Source: JBGAMH01 sp044222045
GTDB lineage: Bacteria > Eisenbacteria > RBG-16-71-46
Direction: 5' to 3'
DNA length: 64,000 nt
Assembly: GCA_044222045.1 (NCBI GenBank)
Contig: JBGAOB010000002.1
Location: forward strand, 6,729 to 70,728
The translations under genes and the position numbers were made by a program. Below, in pieces: positions 25,351-33,935 of this stretch. The notes under the pieces are model-generated. The model did not search any database. It worked only from the letters and a program-made list of their open reading frames with translations, and was not told where the DNA came from. Position 1 is the first letter of the stretch, and each line of letters begins with the position of its first letter.

Positions 25351-26922
25351 ATGGCAGCCAAGGGTTCGGTGTACGAAGGAAAGACTTACGAGGAAGCCGT
25401 CGCGAAGGGGCTTTCGGAACTCGGTCTCAACCGGGCGGAAGCGCTCGTCACCACCATCGAGGAAGGCAAGGGCGGGTTCCTGGGCTTCGGCGCGCGCCCG
25501 TTCAAGGTGAGCGTGATGCGCCGCCCCGGTGGTGCGATCCGCGAGCCCGAAGACGGCGGTGGCGATCGTCGCGGGGGTCGCGGGGGTCGCGGTGGCCGCG
25601 AGGAGTCGCGCGGCGGACGCGGTGGTCGCGGTGGTCGCGAGGAGTCGCGGGGTGACCGCGGCGGTCGCGGTGGTCGCGAGGAGCGGGGTGGCCGGGGTGG
25701 TCGCGACGAGCGCCGGGACGGCAAGAAGCCGCAGCCCGTGGCGGCCGAAGGCGCGCGCCGCGACGAAACGCGCGCGGACGAACCGCGGCGCGGAGACCGC
25801 CGGGATCGCGGGCCGCGCGAAGACCGCGGGCCGCGCGAAGACCGCGCACCGCGCGAGGACCGCGCACCGCGCGAGGAGCGTGGGCCGCGCGAGGAGCGCG
25901 TCGCCCGTGACGATCGCGGCCCGCGCGAGGAGCGTGCGCCGCGTTCGGAGCGCCGCGGGGCCGACCGCCCCGAGCGTCGCCCCGACGAGCGTCGCGAGGA
26001 GCCGCGCCCGGTGGCGGCGGAGGCCTCGCCGGTGGCGGAGGTTCGTGCCGCGGGCGAGGGAGACTTCGGCGCCGCGGGTAGTGAGAGCTCCGAGGAGCGT
26101 CGTCGCCGTCGCCGCCGCGGCCGCCGCGGCGGGCGTGGTCGCCGCCGTGAGGGCGCCGGTGTCGCGCCGGCCGAAGCTGTGAATGGAAGCGCGCACGCCG
26201 TGGACCAGGACGACTTCGAGGAGGACGTGATGCCGGTGAACGACTCGGCCAACGAGCCGGTTCCCACGCGCGCCGAGGCGCCCGTGGTGGAGCGTGCACC
26301 CGAACCGGTGCGCGAGGCCGAGCCCGTGGCCGCGATGGCGGCGCCCGTGTCGGCTCCGGCCGCGGCGGCCCCGCTGCCCGCGCCGCGCCCGGCCCGTCGC
26401 GAGGAGCCGGCCGACGATCGCGCTCCCAACCTGAACGAGGCGGAACTCGCCGAGACCAGCCGCCGGCTCACCACCGACCTGCTGGCCGCGATGGGCTTCC
26501 AGGCCACGGTCGAAGTGGCCGTGCAGGGCACGCGCGCCGACGTGACGGCCGAGGTGTCGCAGGACGACGACCTGCTGAACGGCCGCAAGGGCGAGGTGCG
26601 GCAGGCACTGCAGCACCTGCTCAACCGCTTCCTCAATCGCGGCGAGGGCTCGCACTACCATCTGCAACTCGAGATCAACGACTTCTGGAAGCGCCGCGAA
26701 CTGGAGCTGGAGGAACTGGCCCGCTCGCTCGCCGACCAGGCCGTGGCGGATCGCGCCGAGATGGTGACGGAGTACCTGAACTCGCAGGAGCGCCGCATCG
26801 TGCACGTGACGCTGAAGGAAGACCCTCGCGTGCGCACGTACGCGCTGGGTACGGGCATGATCAAACGCGTCGCCGTGGCGCCGGCGGACTTCCCCGAGCG
26901 CACCGCGGACGACGAGGCCTGA
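25351..26922 (+). CDS. jag: RNA-binding protein Jag/KhpB with a long RGG-type linker
   Basis: 523 residues from the ATG at 25351 (the open frame continues upstream but the Jag domain starts here). Order: Jag-N domain (MAAKGSVYEGKTYEEAVAKG, LNRAEALVTTIEEGKGGFLGFGARP, residues 1-60); a linker of ~300 residues rich in R, G, D, E and P with RGGRGGRE repeats and PREDRGPRED repeats; a KH domain with the GRKG loop near residue 410; and an R3H domain (SQERRIVHVTLKEDPRVRTYALG). KhpB-type proteins bind RNA and tune elongation and division. Usual length is about 200-300, so the linker is the novelty. A terminator follows. Confidence 0.92.
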   Translation: MAAKGSVYEGKTYEEAVAKGLSELGLNRAEALVTTIEEGKGGFLGFGARPFKVSVMRRPGGAIREPEDGGGDRRGGRGGRGGREESRGGRGGRGGREESRGDRGGRGGREERGGRGGRDERRDGKKPQPVAAEGARRDETRADEPRRGDRRDRGPREDRGPREDRAPREDRAPREERGPREERVARDDRGPREERAPRSERRGADRPERRPDERREEPRPVAAEASPVAEVRAAGEGDFGAAGSESSEERRRRRRRGRRGGRGRRREGAGVAPAEAVNGSAHAVDQDDFEEDVMPVNDSANEPVPTRAEAPVVERAPEPVREAEPVAAMAAPVSAPAAAAPLPAPRPARREEPADDRAPNLNEAELAETSRRLTTDLLAAMGFQATVEVAVQGTRADVTAEVSQDDDLLNGRKGEVRQALQHLLNRFLNRGEGSHYHLQLEINDFWKRRELELEELARSLADQAVADRAEMVTEYLNSQERRIVHVTLKEDPRVRTYALGTGMIKRVAVAPADFPERTADDEA

Positions 26923-26946
26923 TCCGGAGTTCATCGCATCGCGCAC

Positions 26947-26983
26947 CGGGCCCGGGCCTCACGGTCCGGGCCCGCTGCTTTTT
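26947..26983 (+). terminator. Rho-independent terminator after jag
   Basis: CGGGCCCGG (26947-26955) pairs perfectly with CCGGGCCCG (26966-26974), with a 10-nt loop, and is followed by CTGC and TTTTT (26979-26983). It is 24 bp after the jag stop and ends that transcription unit before mnmE. Confidence 0.85.
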
Positions 26984-27017
26984 CGCCCACTTCCTGCCCC
27001 GAGGCTTCGCCGGTCCC

Positions 27018-28406
27018 ATGACGCTCGGCTCGCTCGACGACACCATCGCCGCGATCGCCACCGCGCCCGGCGCGGCGGGGCTGGCGGTGGTGCGCGTGAG
27101 CGGTCCGCGGGCGCTCGCGTGCGCGGACGCGGTGTTCGGCGGCGGGGTCCGGCTCGCCGAGGCGGCCTCGCACACGCTGCACCACGGCTGGGCCGTGGAC
27201 GCCGCGGGCGCGCGGCTGGACGAAGTGGTGGCGGCGGTGTTCCGCGCGCCGCGTTCGTACACGCGCGAGGACGTGGTGGAGCTGTCGTGCCACGGCGGCT
27301 CCTTGCCGGCGCGCGCGCTGGTGGACGCGCTGCTCGCCGCGGGCGCGCGCGCGGCGGGGCCCGGCGAGTTCACGATGCGAGCGTTCCTGAATGGGCGCAT
27401 CGACCTGGTGCAGGCGGAGTCGGTGGCCGACCTGATCGATGCCGAGACCGAGTCGGCCCGGCGGCTGGCGCTCTCGCAGCTGGCGGGCGATCTGTCGCGC
27501 CGGCTCTCGGCGCTGTCGGAGCGCGTGGCCGACGCCGCGGCGGAGGTCGAGGCGCGCGTGGACTTCGCCGAGGACGTGGGCGGCGTCGAGGTGCCGCCGC
27601 ACGTGGTGCAGGCGATCGGCGCGGTGGCCGCCGAACTCGACGGGTTGCTCGAGGGCGAGGCGTGGGCGCGCGCCGTGCGCGGTGGTGTGCACGTGCCGCT
27701 GGTGGGGCGGCCGAACGCCGGCAAGTCGTCGCTGTTCAACCGGCTCGTCGGCGAGGAGCGCGCCATCGTCACCGCGGTGCCCGGCACCACGCGCGACCGC
27801 GTGAGCGAGAGCGTGGTGCTGGCCGGCGTGCGCGTGACGTTTTCGGACACGGCGGGCCTGCGCGAGACGTCCGACCCCGTCGAATCGATCGGCGTGGCCC
27901 GCACGCAGGCGGCGCTGGACGAGAGCCCGGTGGTGGTGCTGGTGGTGGACGGCGCGCAGCCGCTGTCGGTGGACGACACCGCCCTCGCCGCACGACTGGC
28001 GGAGCGGCGCGTGGTGGTCGCGCTCAACAAGCTCGACCGCCCGCGGGCAGCGGACGCCGCGACCGTGGCGGCCGAGCTGGGCGTGCCGGCGGCGAGCGTG
28101 GTGGACGTGAGCGCGACGACGGGCGCAGGGCTGGACGGGCTGCGGAACGCGCTGCTCGCGGCGCTCGGCGTGCGCGACGGCGAGGCACCCGAGGCGTCGG
28201 TCGCGAACCCGCGGCACGGCGAGGCGCTCGATCGCGCGCGCGCGGCGTTGTGGCGCGCGGCCGAAGTGGCCGGGCGCGGCGAGCCGGGCGAGATCGTGGC
28301 GATGGAACTGCGCGAGGCGCTCGCGGCGATCGGCGAAGTGCGCGGCACCGACGTGGGCCCCGACCTGCTGGAGCGCATCTTCTCGCGCTTCTGCATCGGC
28401 AAGTGA
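27018..28406 (+). CDS. mnmE: tRNA uridine-5-carboxymethylaminomethyl modification GTPase
   Basis: 462 residues. MnmE works with MnmG to modify the wobble uridine of certain tRNAs. The N-terminal folate-binding TrmE domain begins DDTIAAIATAPGAAGLAVVRVSG. The G domain is embedded in the helical part and shows G1 GRPNAGKSS (about residues 229-237), G3 DTAGLRET and G4 NKLD. The C-terminus ends FCIGK, the family-typical CIGK with the functional cysteine. Length is standard. It starts 95 bp after jag, downstream of the terminator, and is followed directly by mnmG. Confidence 0.97.
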   Translation: MTLGSLDDTIAAIATAPGAAGLAVVRVSGPRALACADAVFGGGVRLAEAASHTLHHGWAVDAAGARLDEVVAAVFRAPRSYTREDVVELSCHGGSLPARALVDALLAAGARAAGPGEFTMRAFLNGRIDLVQAESVADLIDAETESARRLALSQLAGDLSRRLSALSERVADAAAEVEARVDFAEDVGGVEVPPHVVQAIGAVAAELDGLLEGEAWARAVRGGVHVPLVGRPNAGKSSLFNRLVGEERAIVTAVPGTTRDRVSESVVLAGVRVTFSDTAGLRETSDPVESIGVARTQAALDESPVVVLVVDGAQPLSVDDTALAARLAERRVVVALNKLDRPRAADAATVAAELGVPAASVVDVSATTGAGLDGLRNALLAALGVRDGEAPEASVANPRHGEALDRARAALWRAAEVAGRGEPGEIVAMELREALAAIGEVRGTDVGPDLLERIFSRFCIGK

Positions 28407-28420
28407 GCGGGGCGGACGCG

Positions 28421-30328
28421 ATGGTGCGCACGAACGAATCGGATCGCGACGCGCTCGCCGCGCCGGAAGCCGCGGCGCAGTCGACGGCCGAGCAGCGCGC
28501 GGGCGCGTGGGACGTGGTCGTGGTGGGCGCGGGCCACGCGGGCTGCGAGGCCGCGTATGCATGCGCGCGGCTGGGGCTCGCGACGGCGCTCGTGACGGTG
28601 AAGCTCGCCGACGTGGCGAAGATGTCGTGCAACCCCGCGATCGGCGGCATCGCCAAGGGTCACATGGTGCGCGAGATCGACGCCCTGGGCGGCCTGATGG
28701 CGCGCATCACGGATCGCGCGGGCATCCAGTTCAAGGTGCTGAACCGCGGGCGCGGACCGGCGGTGTGGTCGCCGCGGGCGCAATGCGACAAGGCACTCTA
28801 TTCGGCCGAGATGCTCGCCTGCCTGCGCGCGACGCCGGGCCTCGAGCTGGTCGCCGGCGTGGTGAACCGGGTGCGGCTGGAGCGGGGCGCCGCGGCGGGC
28901 GTGGAACTGGCGGACGGGCGGTTCCTGGGCGCGAAGGCCGTGGTGATCACGCCGGGGACGTTCCTGAACGGCCTGATCCACATCGGGCCGCGGCAACTCG
29001 AGGGGGGTCGCATCGGCGAACACGCCGCGCGTGCGCTGAGCGAGTGCCTGGGCGCGCTCGGCCTGCAGCGCGGCCGGCTCAAGACCGGGACGCCGCCGCG
29101 CCTGCAGCGCCACTCGATCGACTGGGACGGGCTCACGCCGGCGCCCGGCGACGACCCGCCGCGCGCGTTCTCGTACTGGACCGAGCGGCTCGACGTGGAG
29201 CAGGTGCTGTGCTGGCGCACCGAGACCAACGCGCGCACCCACGACGTGATCCGCGACGCGATCCACCTGTCGCCGCTCTACTCGGGGCAGATCCAGGGCT
29301 CGGGTCCGCGCTACTGCCCGTCGCTCGAGGACAAGGTGGTGAAGTTTCCCGAGCGCACCTCGCACCACATCTTCCTGGAGCCCGAGGGGCGCGACGTGCC
29401 GGAGATCTACGTGAACGGCGTCTCCACGAGCATGCCGGAGGACGTTCAGCTGGCGTTCGTGCGCACGATCCGCGGCCTGGAGCGTGCCGAGATGATCCGG
29501 CCCGGTTACGCGGTGGAGTACGACTTCGTGCTGCCGCACCAGCTGACGCCCACGCTGGAGGTGCGCGACGTGCCGGGCCTGTGGCTGGCGGGCCAGATCT
29601 GCGGCACGTCGGGCTACGAAGAGGCGGCGGCGCAGGGTTTCGTCGCCGGCGTGAACGCCGCGCGGCGCGTGCGCGGCGAGGGCGAGTTCGTGCTGCGCCG
29701 CGACCAGGCGTACGTGGGCGTGCTGGTGGACGACCTGGTGAGCCGCGAACACCTGGAGCCCTACCGCATGTTCACGAGCGCGGCCGAACATCGGCTGCTG
29801 CTGCGCGCGGACAACGCCGACGAACGGCTGGCGGGCATCGGTCACGCGCTGGGCTTGATCGACGACGCGCAGCTCGATCGGGTACGCGCGAAGTACGCTT
29901 CGATCGAAGCCGAGCATCGGCGACTCTCGCGCGTGACCGTGTTCGTGCCCGGCGATCCGCCGCGGCCGACGCGAGCGAGCGAGTACCTCACGCGCACGGA
30001 CGGCTCGCTCGCGGGCCTCGCGGAACTCGGCGTGGCGAGCGACCTGCCCGGCGAGTGGGGCGAGGCGATGGAGATCCGCCAGCGCTACCGCGGCTACATC
30101 GAGCGGCAGGAGAAGATCGCCGAGAAGGACGCGCGCTTCGATGCGATGCGGCTGCCCGCGTCGCTGTGGGAGCGCGACCTGAACGGGCTGTCGCGCGAGG
30201 CGGCCGAGAAACTGCGCCGCTGGAAGCCGGCGACGATCGGGCAGGCGGGCCGCATCGCGGGGGTGACGCCCTCGGACGTGGCGGTGCTGCTCGTGCACCG
30301 CAAGCGCCACGGAGCCGACGAAGACTGA
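28421..30328 (+). CDS. mnmG: tRNA uridine-5-carboxymethylaminomethyl modification enzyme MnmG
   Basis: 635 residues from the ATG at 28421. The FAD-binding motif is VVVVGAGHAGCEAAYACARLGL near residue 28. Family landmarks include MSCNPAIGGIAKGHMVREIDALGG, TPGTFLNGLIHIG, LKTGTPPRL, YCPSLEDKVVKFPERTSHHIFLEPEG and the C-terminal IEIRQRYRGYIERQ-like region (cited as landmarks). MnmG uses FAD, NADH and folate to build cmnm5U34 with MnmE. A GTG at 28403 overlaps the mnmE stop and is an alternative start for coupled translation. Followed by the long inverted repeat at 30337-30470. Confidence 0.95.
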   Translation: MVRTNESDRDALAAPEAAAQSTAEQRAGAWDVVVVGAGHAGCEAAYACARLGLATALVTVKLADVAKMSCNPAIGGIAKGHMVREIDALGGLMARITDRAGIQFKVLNRGRGPAVWSPRAQCDKALYSAEMLACLRATPGLELVAGVVNRVRLERGAAAGVELADGRFLGAKAVVITPGTFLNGLIHIGPRQLEGGRIGEHAARALSECLGALGLQRGRLKTGTPPRLQRHSIDWDGLTPAPGDDPPRAFSYWTERLDVEQVLCWRTETNARTHDVIRDAIHLSPLYSGQIQGSGPRYCPSLEDKVVKFPERTSHHIFLEPEGRDVPEIYVNGVSTSMPEDVQLAFVRTIRGLERAEMIRPGYAVEYDFVLPHQLTPTLEVRDVPGLWLAGQICGTSGYEEAAAQGFVAGVNAARRVRGEGEFVLRRDQAYVGVLVDDLVSREHLEPYRMFTSAAEHRLLLRADNADERLAGIGHALGLIDDAQLDRVRAKYASIEAEHRRLSRVTVFVPGDPPRPTRASEYLTRTDGSLAGLAELGVASDLPGEWGEAMEIRQRYRGYIERQEKIAEKDARFDAMRLPASLWERDLNGLSREAAEKLRRWKPATIGQAGRIAGVTPSDVAVLLVHRKRHGADED

Positions 30329-30336
30329 CCTCGGGT

Positions 30337-30470
30337 GGTGCGCGGAAGATTGCAGCTCGATCGAGCCACCACATTGCGCTGCAGCCGCTTGATGGAGCGA
30401 CCGGCGCGGTACGCGGAACTCGGCGGGCGCCACGGGGCTGGCGCGACCGAGCTGCAATCTTCCGCGCACC
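30337..30470. repeat. Long inverted repeat between mnmG and rsmG
   Basis: A 23-nt left arm at 30337-30359 is the perfect reverse complement of 30448-30470, and the pairing extends inward with a few mismatches to give a stem of about 36 bp around a loop of about 60 nt. The interval between the genes is otherwise non-coding. No T-run follows, so it is not a classical terminator. It could be a MITE-like or REP-like element, or a structured RNA. Confidence 0.8.
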
Positions 30471-30561
30471 GGGAGGTCGCCCACCAGGGATGCACTCCCG
30501 GGGTGACGCCGCGGCGTGTGCGCTGGCTTCGGCGCGGGTGGCGGGCTACATTGCGCGGTCC

Positions 30562-31554
30562 ATGCGAGACCGACCTTCCGAGAAGCGCCGCGATGATCGC
30601 GGCCCGCGACAGCAGCGAGCGAAGAGTGAACGGGGCGCCGGAGCCGCGCGCGGTGCGGGTGCCGGACGCGGCGATGGAGCGAGGCGAGGCGCCGGCGGTG
30701 AACGCGCGGCCGAGGGCGGGCGCGGCGACCGGCCGTGTCGCGGCGCGGGCGGCGGGCGCACGGCCGAGAGTCGGCGCGAGTCCGGGCGCGGTCGCAGCAG
30801 CGGTTCCGGGCGCAGTGGCGGCGGACGCAGTGCCGCACCGGAGAAGCGCACGCAGAAGGCCCCGGCGTCGGCCCGGCGTCCTATGGATCCGCGGCAGTTC
30901 CTGGTGCGGCAGCCATGGGATGGCCTGCGGCCACTGCTGGCCGGTGCCGCCGATCCCAGGGCCGCCATGGAGCGTGTCCAGGCGTATTCGGCCCTGCTCA
31001 TGGAGTGGAATCGTGGCGTCTCCAACCTGATCTCTCGCAACGACGAAGCGCGATTCGTGGAGCGCCATCTGGCGGAGTCGCTGGGCCCTGTCGATCGACT
31101 TCGCGCGGCCGGGCTCGAGCACGTCGTGGACCTCGGATCGGGCGGCGGCCTGCCGGCGATCCCGCTGATTCTCGCGGGCGTGGGCAAGCGATGGACGCTC
31201 GTGGAATCGCGCCGGAACAAGACGTTGTTCCTGAGGCGCGTCGTCCAGGACCTGGAGCTGCGCGGCGTCGACGTGGTCACCGGACGACTCGAAGTGCTCG
31301 TGGCAGCGGAGCCCGAGCTGCTGCAGTGTGACGGCTTCACGTCGCGCGCCACGATGACCCTGGGCCCGACGCTCGAACTGGCCGCGAAGATCGTCCGGCC
31401 CGGTGGGCATGCGTTCCTGTGGAAGGGCAGCAGCTGGCGTTCCGAGGTCGAGTCCGGTCCGGATGGCGAGCCGAGCGTGGAACCCTGGCGTCTCGTGGAG
31501 GCGATGCCGCTCGGCGAAGGACCCAATGCTGTGATCGATTTCGTATTGAAATAG
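30562..31554 (+). CDS. rsmG: 16S rRNA m7G methyltransferase with R/G-rich N-terminal extension
   Basis: The core is RsmG (GidB), which methylates G527 of 16S rRNA with S-adenosylmethionine. The SAM-binding motif VVDLGSGGGLPAIPLIL and the downstream TLVESRRNKTLFLRRV and TSRATMTLGPTLELA segments fit the family. The core begins at MDPRQFLVRQPWDG (ATG 30883), giving 223 residues. I chose the upstream ATG at 30562 because the frame is open and starts MRDRPSEKRRDDRGPRQQ, adding 107 residues rich in R, G, A and S. This extension is unusual; the true start could be 30883. It is the last of mnmE-mnmG-rsmG. Confidence 0.85.
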   Translation: MRDRPSEKRRDDRGPRQQRAKSERGAGAARGAGAGRGDGARRGAGGERAAEGGRGDRPCRGAGGGRTAESRRESGRGRSSGSGRSGGGRSAAPEKRTQKAPASARRPMDPRQFLVRQPWDGLRPLLAGAADPRAAMERVQAYSALLMEWNRGVSNLISRNDEARFVERHLAESLGPVDRLRAAGLEHVVDLGSGGGLPAIPLILAGVGKRWTLVESRRNKTLFLRRVVQDLELRGVDVVTGRLEVLVAAEPELLQCDGFTSRATMTLGPTLELAAKIVRPGGHAFLWKGSSWRSEVESGPDGEPSVEPWRLVEAMPLGEGPNAVIDFVLK

Positions 31555-31580
31555 ATAGCGTTGTAGATATTTGTACCGGC

Positions 31581-31596
31581 TGTTCCACGTGGAACA
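31581..31596. promoter_or_regulatory. parS: parS site 1 (perfect 16-bp palindrome)
   Basis: TGTTCCACGTGGAACA is a perfect palindrome matching the ParB-binding consensus TGTTnCACGTGnAACA. It lies between rsmG and parA, 160 bp before the parA start and immediately upstream of the parA promoter, as centromere sites usually do near the origin. Confidence 0.95.
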
Positions 31597-31602
31597 TTGA
31601 TC

Positions 31603-31631
31603 TTGTTGGGGGTCAGGGTGGTTGGTATGTT
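31603..31631 (+). promoter_or_regulatory. Candidate promoter of parA-parB
   Basis: TTGTTG (31603-31608) and TATGTT (31626-31631) are spaced by 17 nt, just downstream of parS. The stretch is less GC-rich than its neighbours. ParB spreading from the adjacent parS could repress it, as known for other par operons. Confidence 0.5.
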
Positions 31632-31756
31632 CCGCCCGCCTCCGATGTCGAGGTGCACGCCACCTCGAACCTAACCGCGGGCGCCCCGCCCGCTGGCCTC
31701 GAGTCCCGAGACGGAAGCCGTCGCGGCTGCTGGAAGCCGACCTAGCGAGTCAGGGA

Positions 31757-32518
31757 ATGGGACGCGTCATCTCGATTGCGAGTCAGAAGGGCGGCGTCGG
31801 CAAGACGACGACCGCCATCAACCTGGGCGCCTGCCTGGCCCAGGAAAGCAAGCGCGTACTGCTGGTGGACATCGATCCCCAGGGGAACGCCACCAGCGGG
31901 CTCGGCATCAACGGGAACGACCAGCGCCATACGATCTACGAGGCGCTGATCGGCCAGGTGGAGCTCCGGGACGCGATCATGCCGACGGGGCTCGCCTCGC
32001 TGGACGTGGTCCCCGCGGGTCAGCGGCTCTCCGGGGCCGAGGTCGAGCTGGTCGGCATGATGGCGCGTGAGACGCGCCTCAAGACCTGCCTGGCGAAGGT
32101 CCGCGAGGAGTACGACTACATCTTCGTGGACAGCCCGCCCTCGCTGGGCCTGCTGACCGTGAACTCCCTGACGGCGTCCGACTCGGTGCTCATCCCGCTC
32201 CAGTGCGAGTATCTCGCGCTCGAGGGGCTGACCCAGCTGATCGGCGCGATCCGCCTCGTCCAGGACCACCTCAATCCGGCACTCCGGATCGAGGGCGTGC
32301 TGCTGACGATGTTCGACGCCCGGCTGAACCTCTCCCAGCAGGTCGCGGAGGAGGCGAGGAAGTTCTTCGCCGACCGGGTGTACAAGACGGTCATTCCCAG
32401 GAACGTCCGATTGAGCGAGGCGCCGTCCTTCGGCAAGCCCATCGTCCTCTACGACCCCCATAGCACTGGCGCCGACAGCTACCGGGATCTGGCGCGGGAG
32501 ATCCTCGACCATGTCTAG
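31757..32518 (+). CDS. parA: Chromosome partitioning ATPase ParA
   Basis: 253 residues, ParA/Soj type without N-terminal DNA-binding domain. The deviant Walker A motif KGGVGKTT is at residues 11-18, the Walker A' region is LLVDIDPQGNATSGLG, and Walker B is DYIFVDSPPSLG. ParA binds DNA nonspecifically in its ATP state and moves ParB-parS complexes to segregate the chromosome. The start is ATG at 31757. Its stop overlaps the start of parB by 8 bp, giving coupled translation. Two parS sites flank it, 160 bp upstream and inside parB. Confidence 0.97.
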   Translation: MGRVISIASQKGGVGKTTTAINLGACLAQESKRVLLVDIDPQGNATSGLGINGNDQRHTIYEALIGQVELRDAIMPTGLASLDVVPAGQRLSGAEVELVGMMARETRLKTCLAKVREEYDYIFVDSPPSLGLLTVNSLTASDSVLIPLQCEYLALEGLTQLIGAIRLVQDHLNPALRIEGVLLTMFDARLNLSQQVAEEARKFFADRVYKTVIPRNVRLSEAPSFGKPIVLYDPHSTGADSYRDLAREILDHV

Positions 32519-33383
32519 AAAGGTCCTCGGCCGCGGCCTCGGAGCCCTGATCTCCAGCGACACGGCCACCGAGACGGCTGAAGGCCGCCCGTCCGCGCCC
32601 GCCGGAACGGGTGTGAACGAAATCCCCGTCTCCGAGATCGCCCCGAATCCGTTCCAGCCCCGGACGAAGTTCGACGACGAGGGGCTGAAGGAGCTCGCGG
32701 ACTCCATCCGGGCGAACGGCGTCCTGCAGCCCGTGCTCGTTCGCCGGGTCGCGCCCCGCGAGTACCAGCTGATCGCCGGCGAGCGCCGCCTTCGTGCCGC
32801 TCACATCGCCGGGCTCGAGAGAATCCCCGCCATCCAGCGTGAGCTGGACGACCGGGCGATGATGGAGCACGCGCTGATCGAAAACATCCAGCGCGAGAAC
32901 CTCAATCCCATCGACGAGGCGAAGGCCTACCAGGCGCTCATCCAGAAGGTCGGCCTGACCCACGATCAGCTCTCGGAGCGCGTCGGGAAGCAGCGCAGCT
33001 CGATCACGAACTCGCTGCGCCTGCTGCTCCTGCCCGCCGAAGTGATGGACATGGTTTCACGTGGAACACTCTCGGCTGGCCACGCTAGAGCGTTGCTGGG
33101 CTTGGAGTCATCAGGAGATGTTCTGGCTGGCGCGCGGTACGTGTCGGCCAAGGGCTTCTCGGTCCGGCGCACCGAAGCGTTCGTGAAGCGCCGGGTGCGG
33201 AAGGCCCACACGCGGCCCAAGGTGACGAAGCTCGAGGGACTCGGCGAGTGGGAGACCAAGCTGCAGCAGCACTTCTCCACGCACGTCGCGATCACCCCCG
33301 GACGCAAGGGTGGCAAGGTCGAGTTCGAGTTCTACAACCAGGAAGACCTCGAACGGCTGCTCGAGGCATGGGGCGTGTTGTAG
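32511..33383 (+). CDS. parB: Chromosome partitioning protein ParB
   Basis: 290 residues, ParB/Spo0J family, a CTP-dependent DNA clamp that loads at parS. The conserved C-box GERRLRA is at residues 90-96, preceded by IPVSEIAPNPFQPR (residues ~38-51). The ENIQRENLNPIDEAKAY segment and the helix-turn-helix LTHDQLSERVGKQRSSITNSLRLLLLP follow, and the C-terminal dimerisation part is ~245-290. The second parS lies within the gene at 33053-33068, as in Bacillus spo0J. It overlaps parA by 8 bp. Bactofilin follows after 132 bp, in the same orientation. Confidence 0.97.
   Translation: MSRKVLGRGLGALISSDTATETAEGRPSAPAGTGVNEIPVSEIAPNPFQPRTKFDDEGLKELADSIRANGVLQPVLVRRVAPREYQLIAGERRLRAAHIAGLERIPAIQRELDDRAMMEHALIENIQRENLNPIDEAKAYQALIQKVGLTHDQLSERVGKQRSSITNSLRLLLLPAEVMDMVSRGTLSAGHARALLGLESSGDVLAGARYVSAKGFSVRRTEAFVKRRVRKAHTRPKVTKLEGLGEWETKLQQHFSTHVAITPGRKGGKVEFEFYNQEDLERLLEAWGVL
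33053..33068. promoter_or_regulatory. parS: parS site 2 inside parB
   Basis: GGTTTCACGTGGAACA matches the parS consensus at 15 of 16 positions. It encodes the peptide MVSRGTL of ParB, around residue 182. Together with the perfect site at 31581 it makes a two-site centromere 1.5 kb apart. Confidence 0.9.
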
Positions 33384-33515
33384 TCTGCGCCCCGTGATGT
33401 GCGCGGCGCGCCGAACGGAATCGGCGAGTGCCGCGCGAGAAGACCGCGGGCGCGTCGCGCGGCCCGCCCCGCAGCCGCAAGAAGTCCAGCGTCAACGGTC
33501 GACACGGAGGTGGAC

Positions 33516-33929
33516 ATGATGCGCTTCAGGCCCCGGCCCAACGCGAACGACGTACCGGCCGCCCCCCACTGCCTCATCGGCGCCAGCTCCAGCTTTCGCG
33601 GCACGTTGATGGTGAGCGGGACGCTTCGCATCGACGGCGAGTTCGAGGGCGACGTGCTCAACTGCGACCGACTCGAGATCGGCGAGCACGGCATCATGCG
33701 CGCCGACGTCGAGGTGAAGGAGGCGCTGGTCCTCGGGCGCGTGATCGGGAACATGCGTGCGCTCGGCACCATCGAGATGAAGGCCGGCGCCCGGGTAGAG
33801 GGCGACGTCGCCGCCATCAGCGTCGTGATGGAGCCCGGCGTGTTCTTCTCCGGTCGCTGCACCATGCTCGAGTCGGGTGCGAGTGGCGTCGAGATGGGCC
33901 AGGAGCGCTACCAGCCGCAGAGAGGATGA
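33516..33929 (+). CDS. Bactofilin-family cytoskeletal protein
   Basis: 137 residues from the first of two ATGs, with GGAGG five bases upstream. The bactofilin (DUF583) beta-helix core is visible: CLIGASSSFRGTLMVSGTLRIDGEFEGDV, GEHGIMRADVEVKEALVLGRVIGN and the AGARVEGDVAAISVVMEPGVFFSGRC rungs (cited as landmarks). Bactofilins polymerise without nucleotide and act in cell shape, stalk or pole organisation. In Myxococcus they anchor the ParABS system, so its place 132 bp after parB suggests a link with segregation. The C-terminal tail is short and polar. Six bp separate it from the protease gene. Confidence 0.93.
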   Translation: MMRFRPRPNANDVPAAPHCLIGASSSFRGTLMVSGTLRIDGEFEGDVLNCDRLEIGEHGIMRADVEVKEALVLGRVIGNMRALGTIEMKAGARVEGDVAAISVVMEPGVFFSGRCTMLESGASGVEMGQERYQPQRG

Positions 33930-33935
33930 CTGCCC

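Noticed and set aside
25561..25960. CRISPR-like repeats in the jag gene
   Set aside because: Irregular short in-frame repeats encoding RGG and PRED peptides, with no spacers of constant length.
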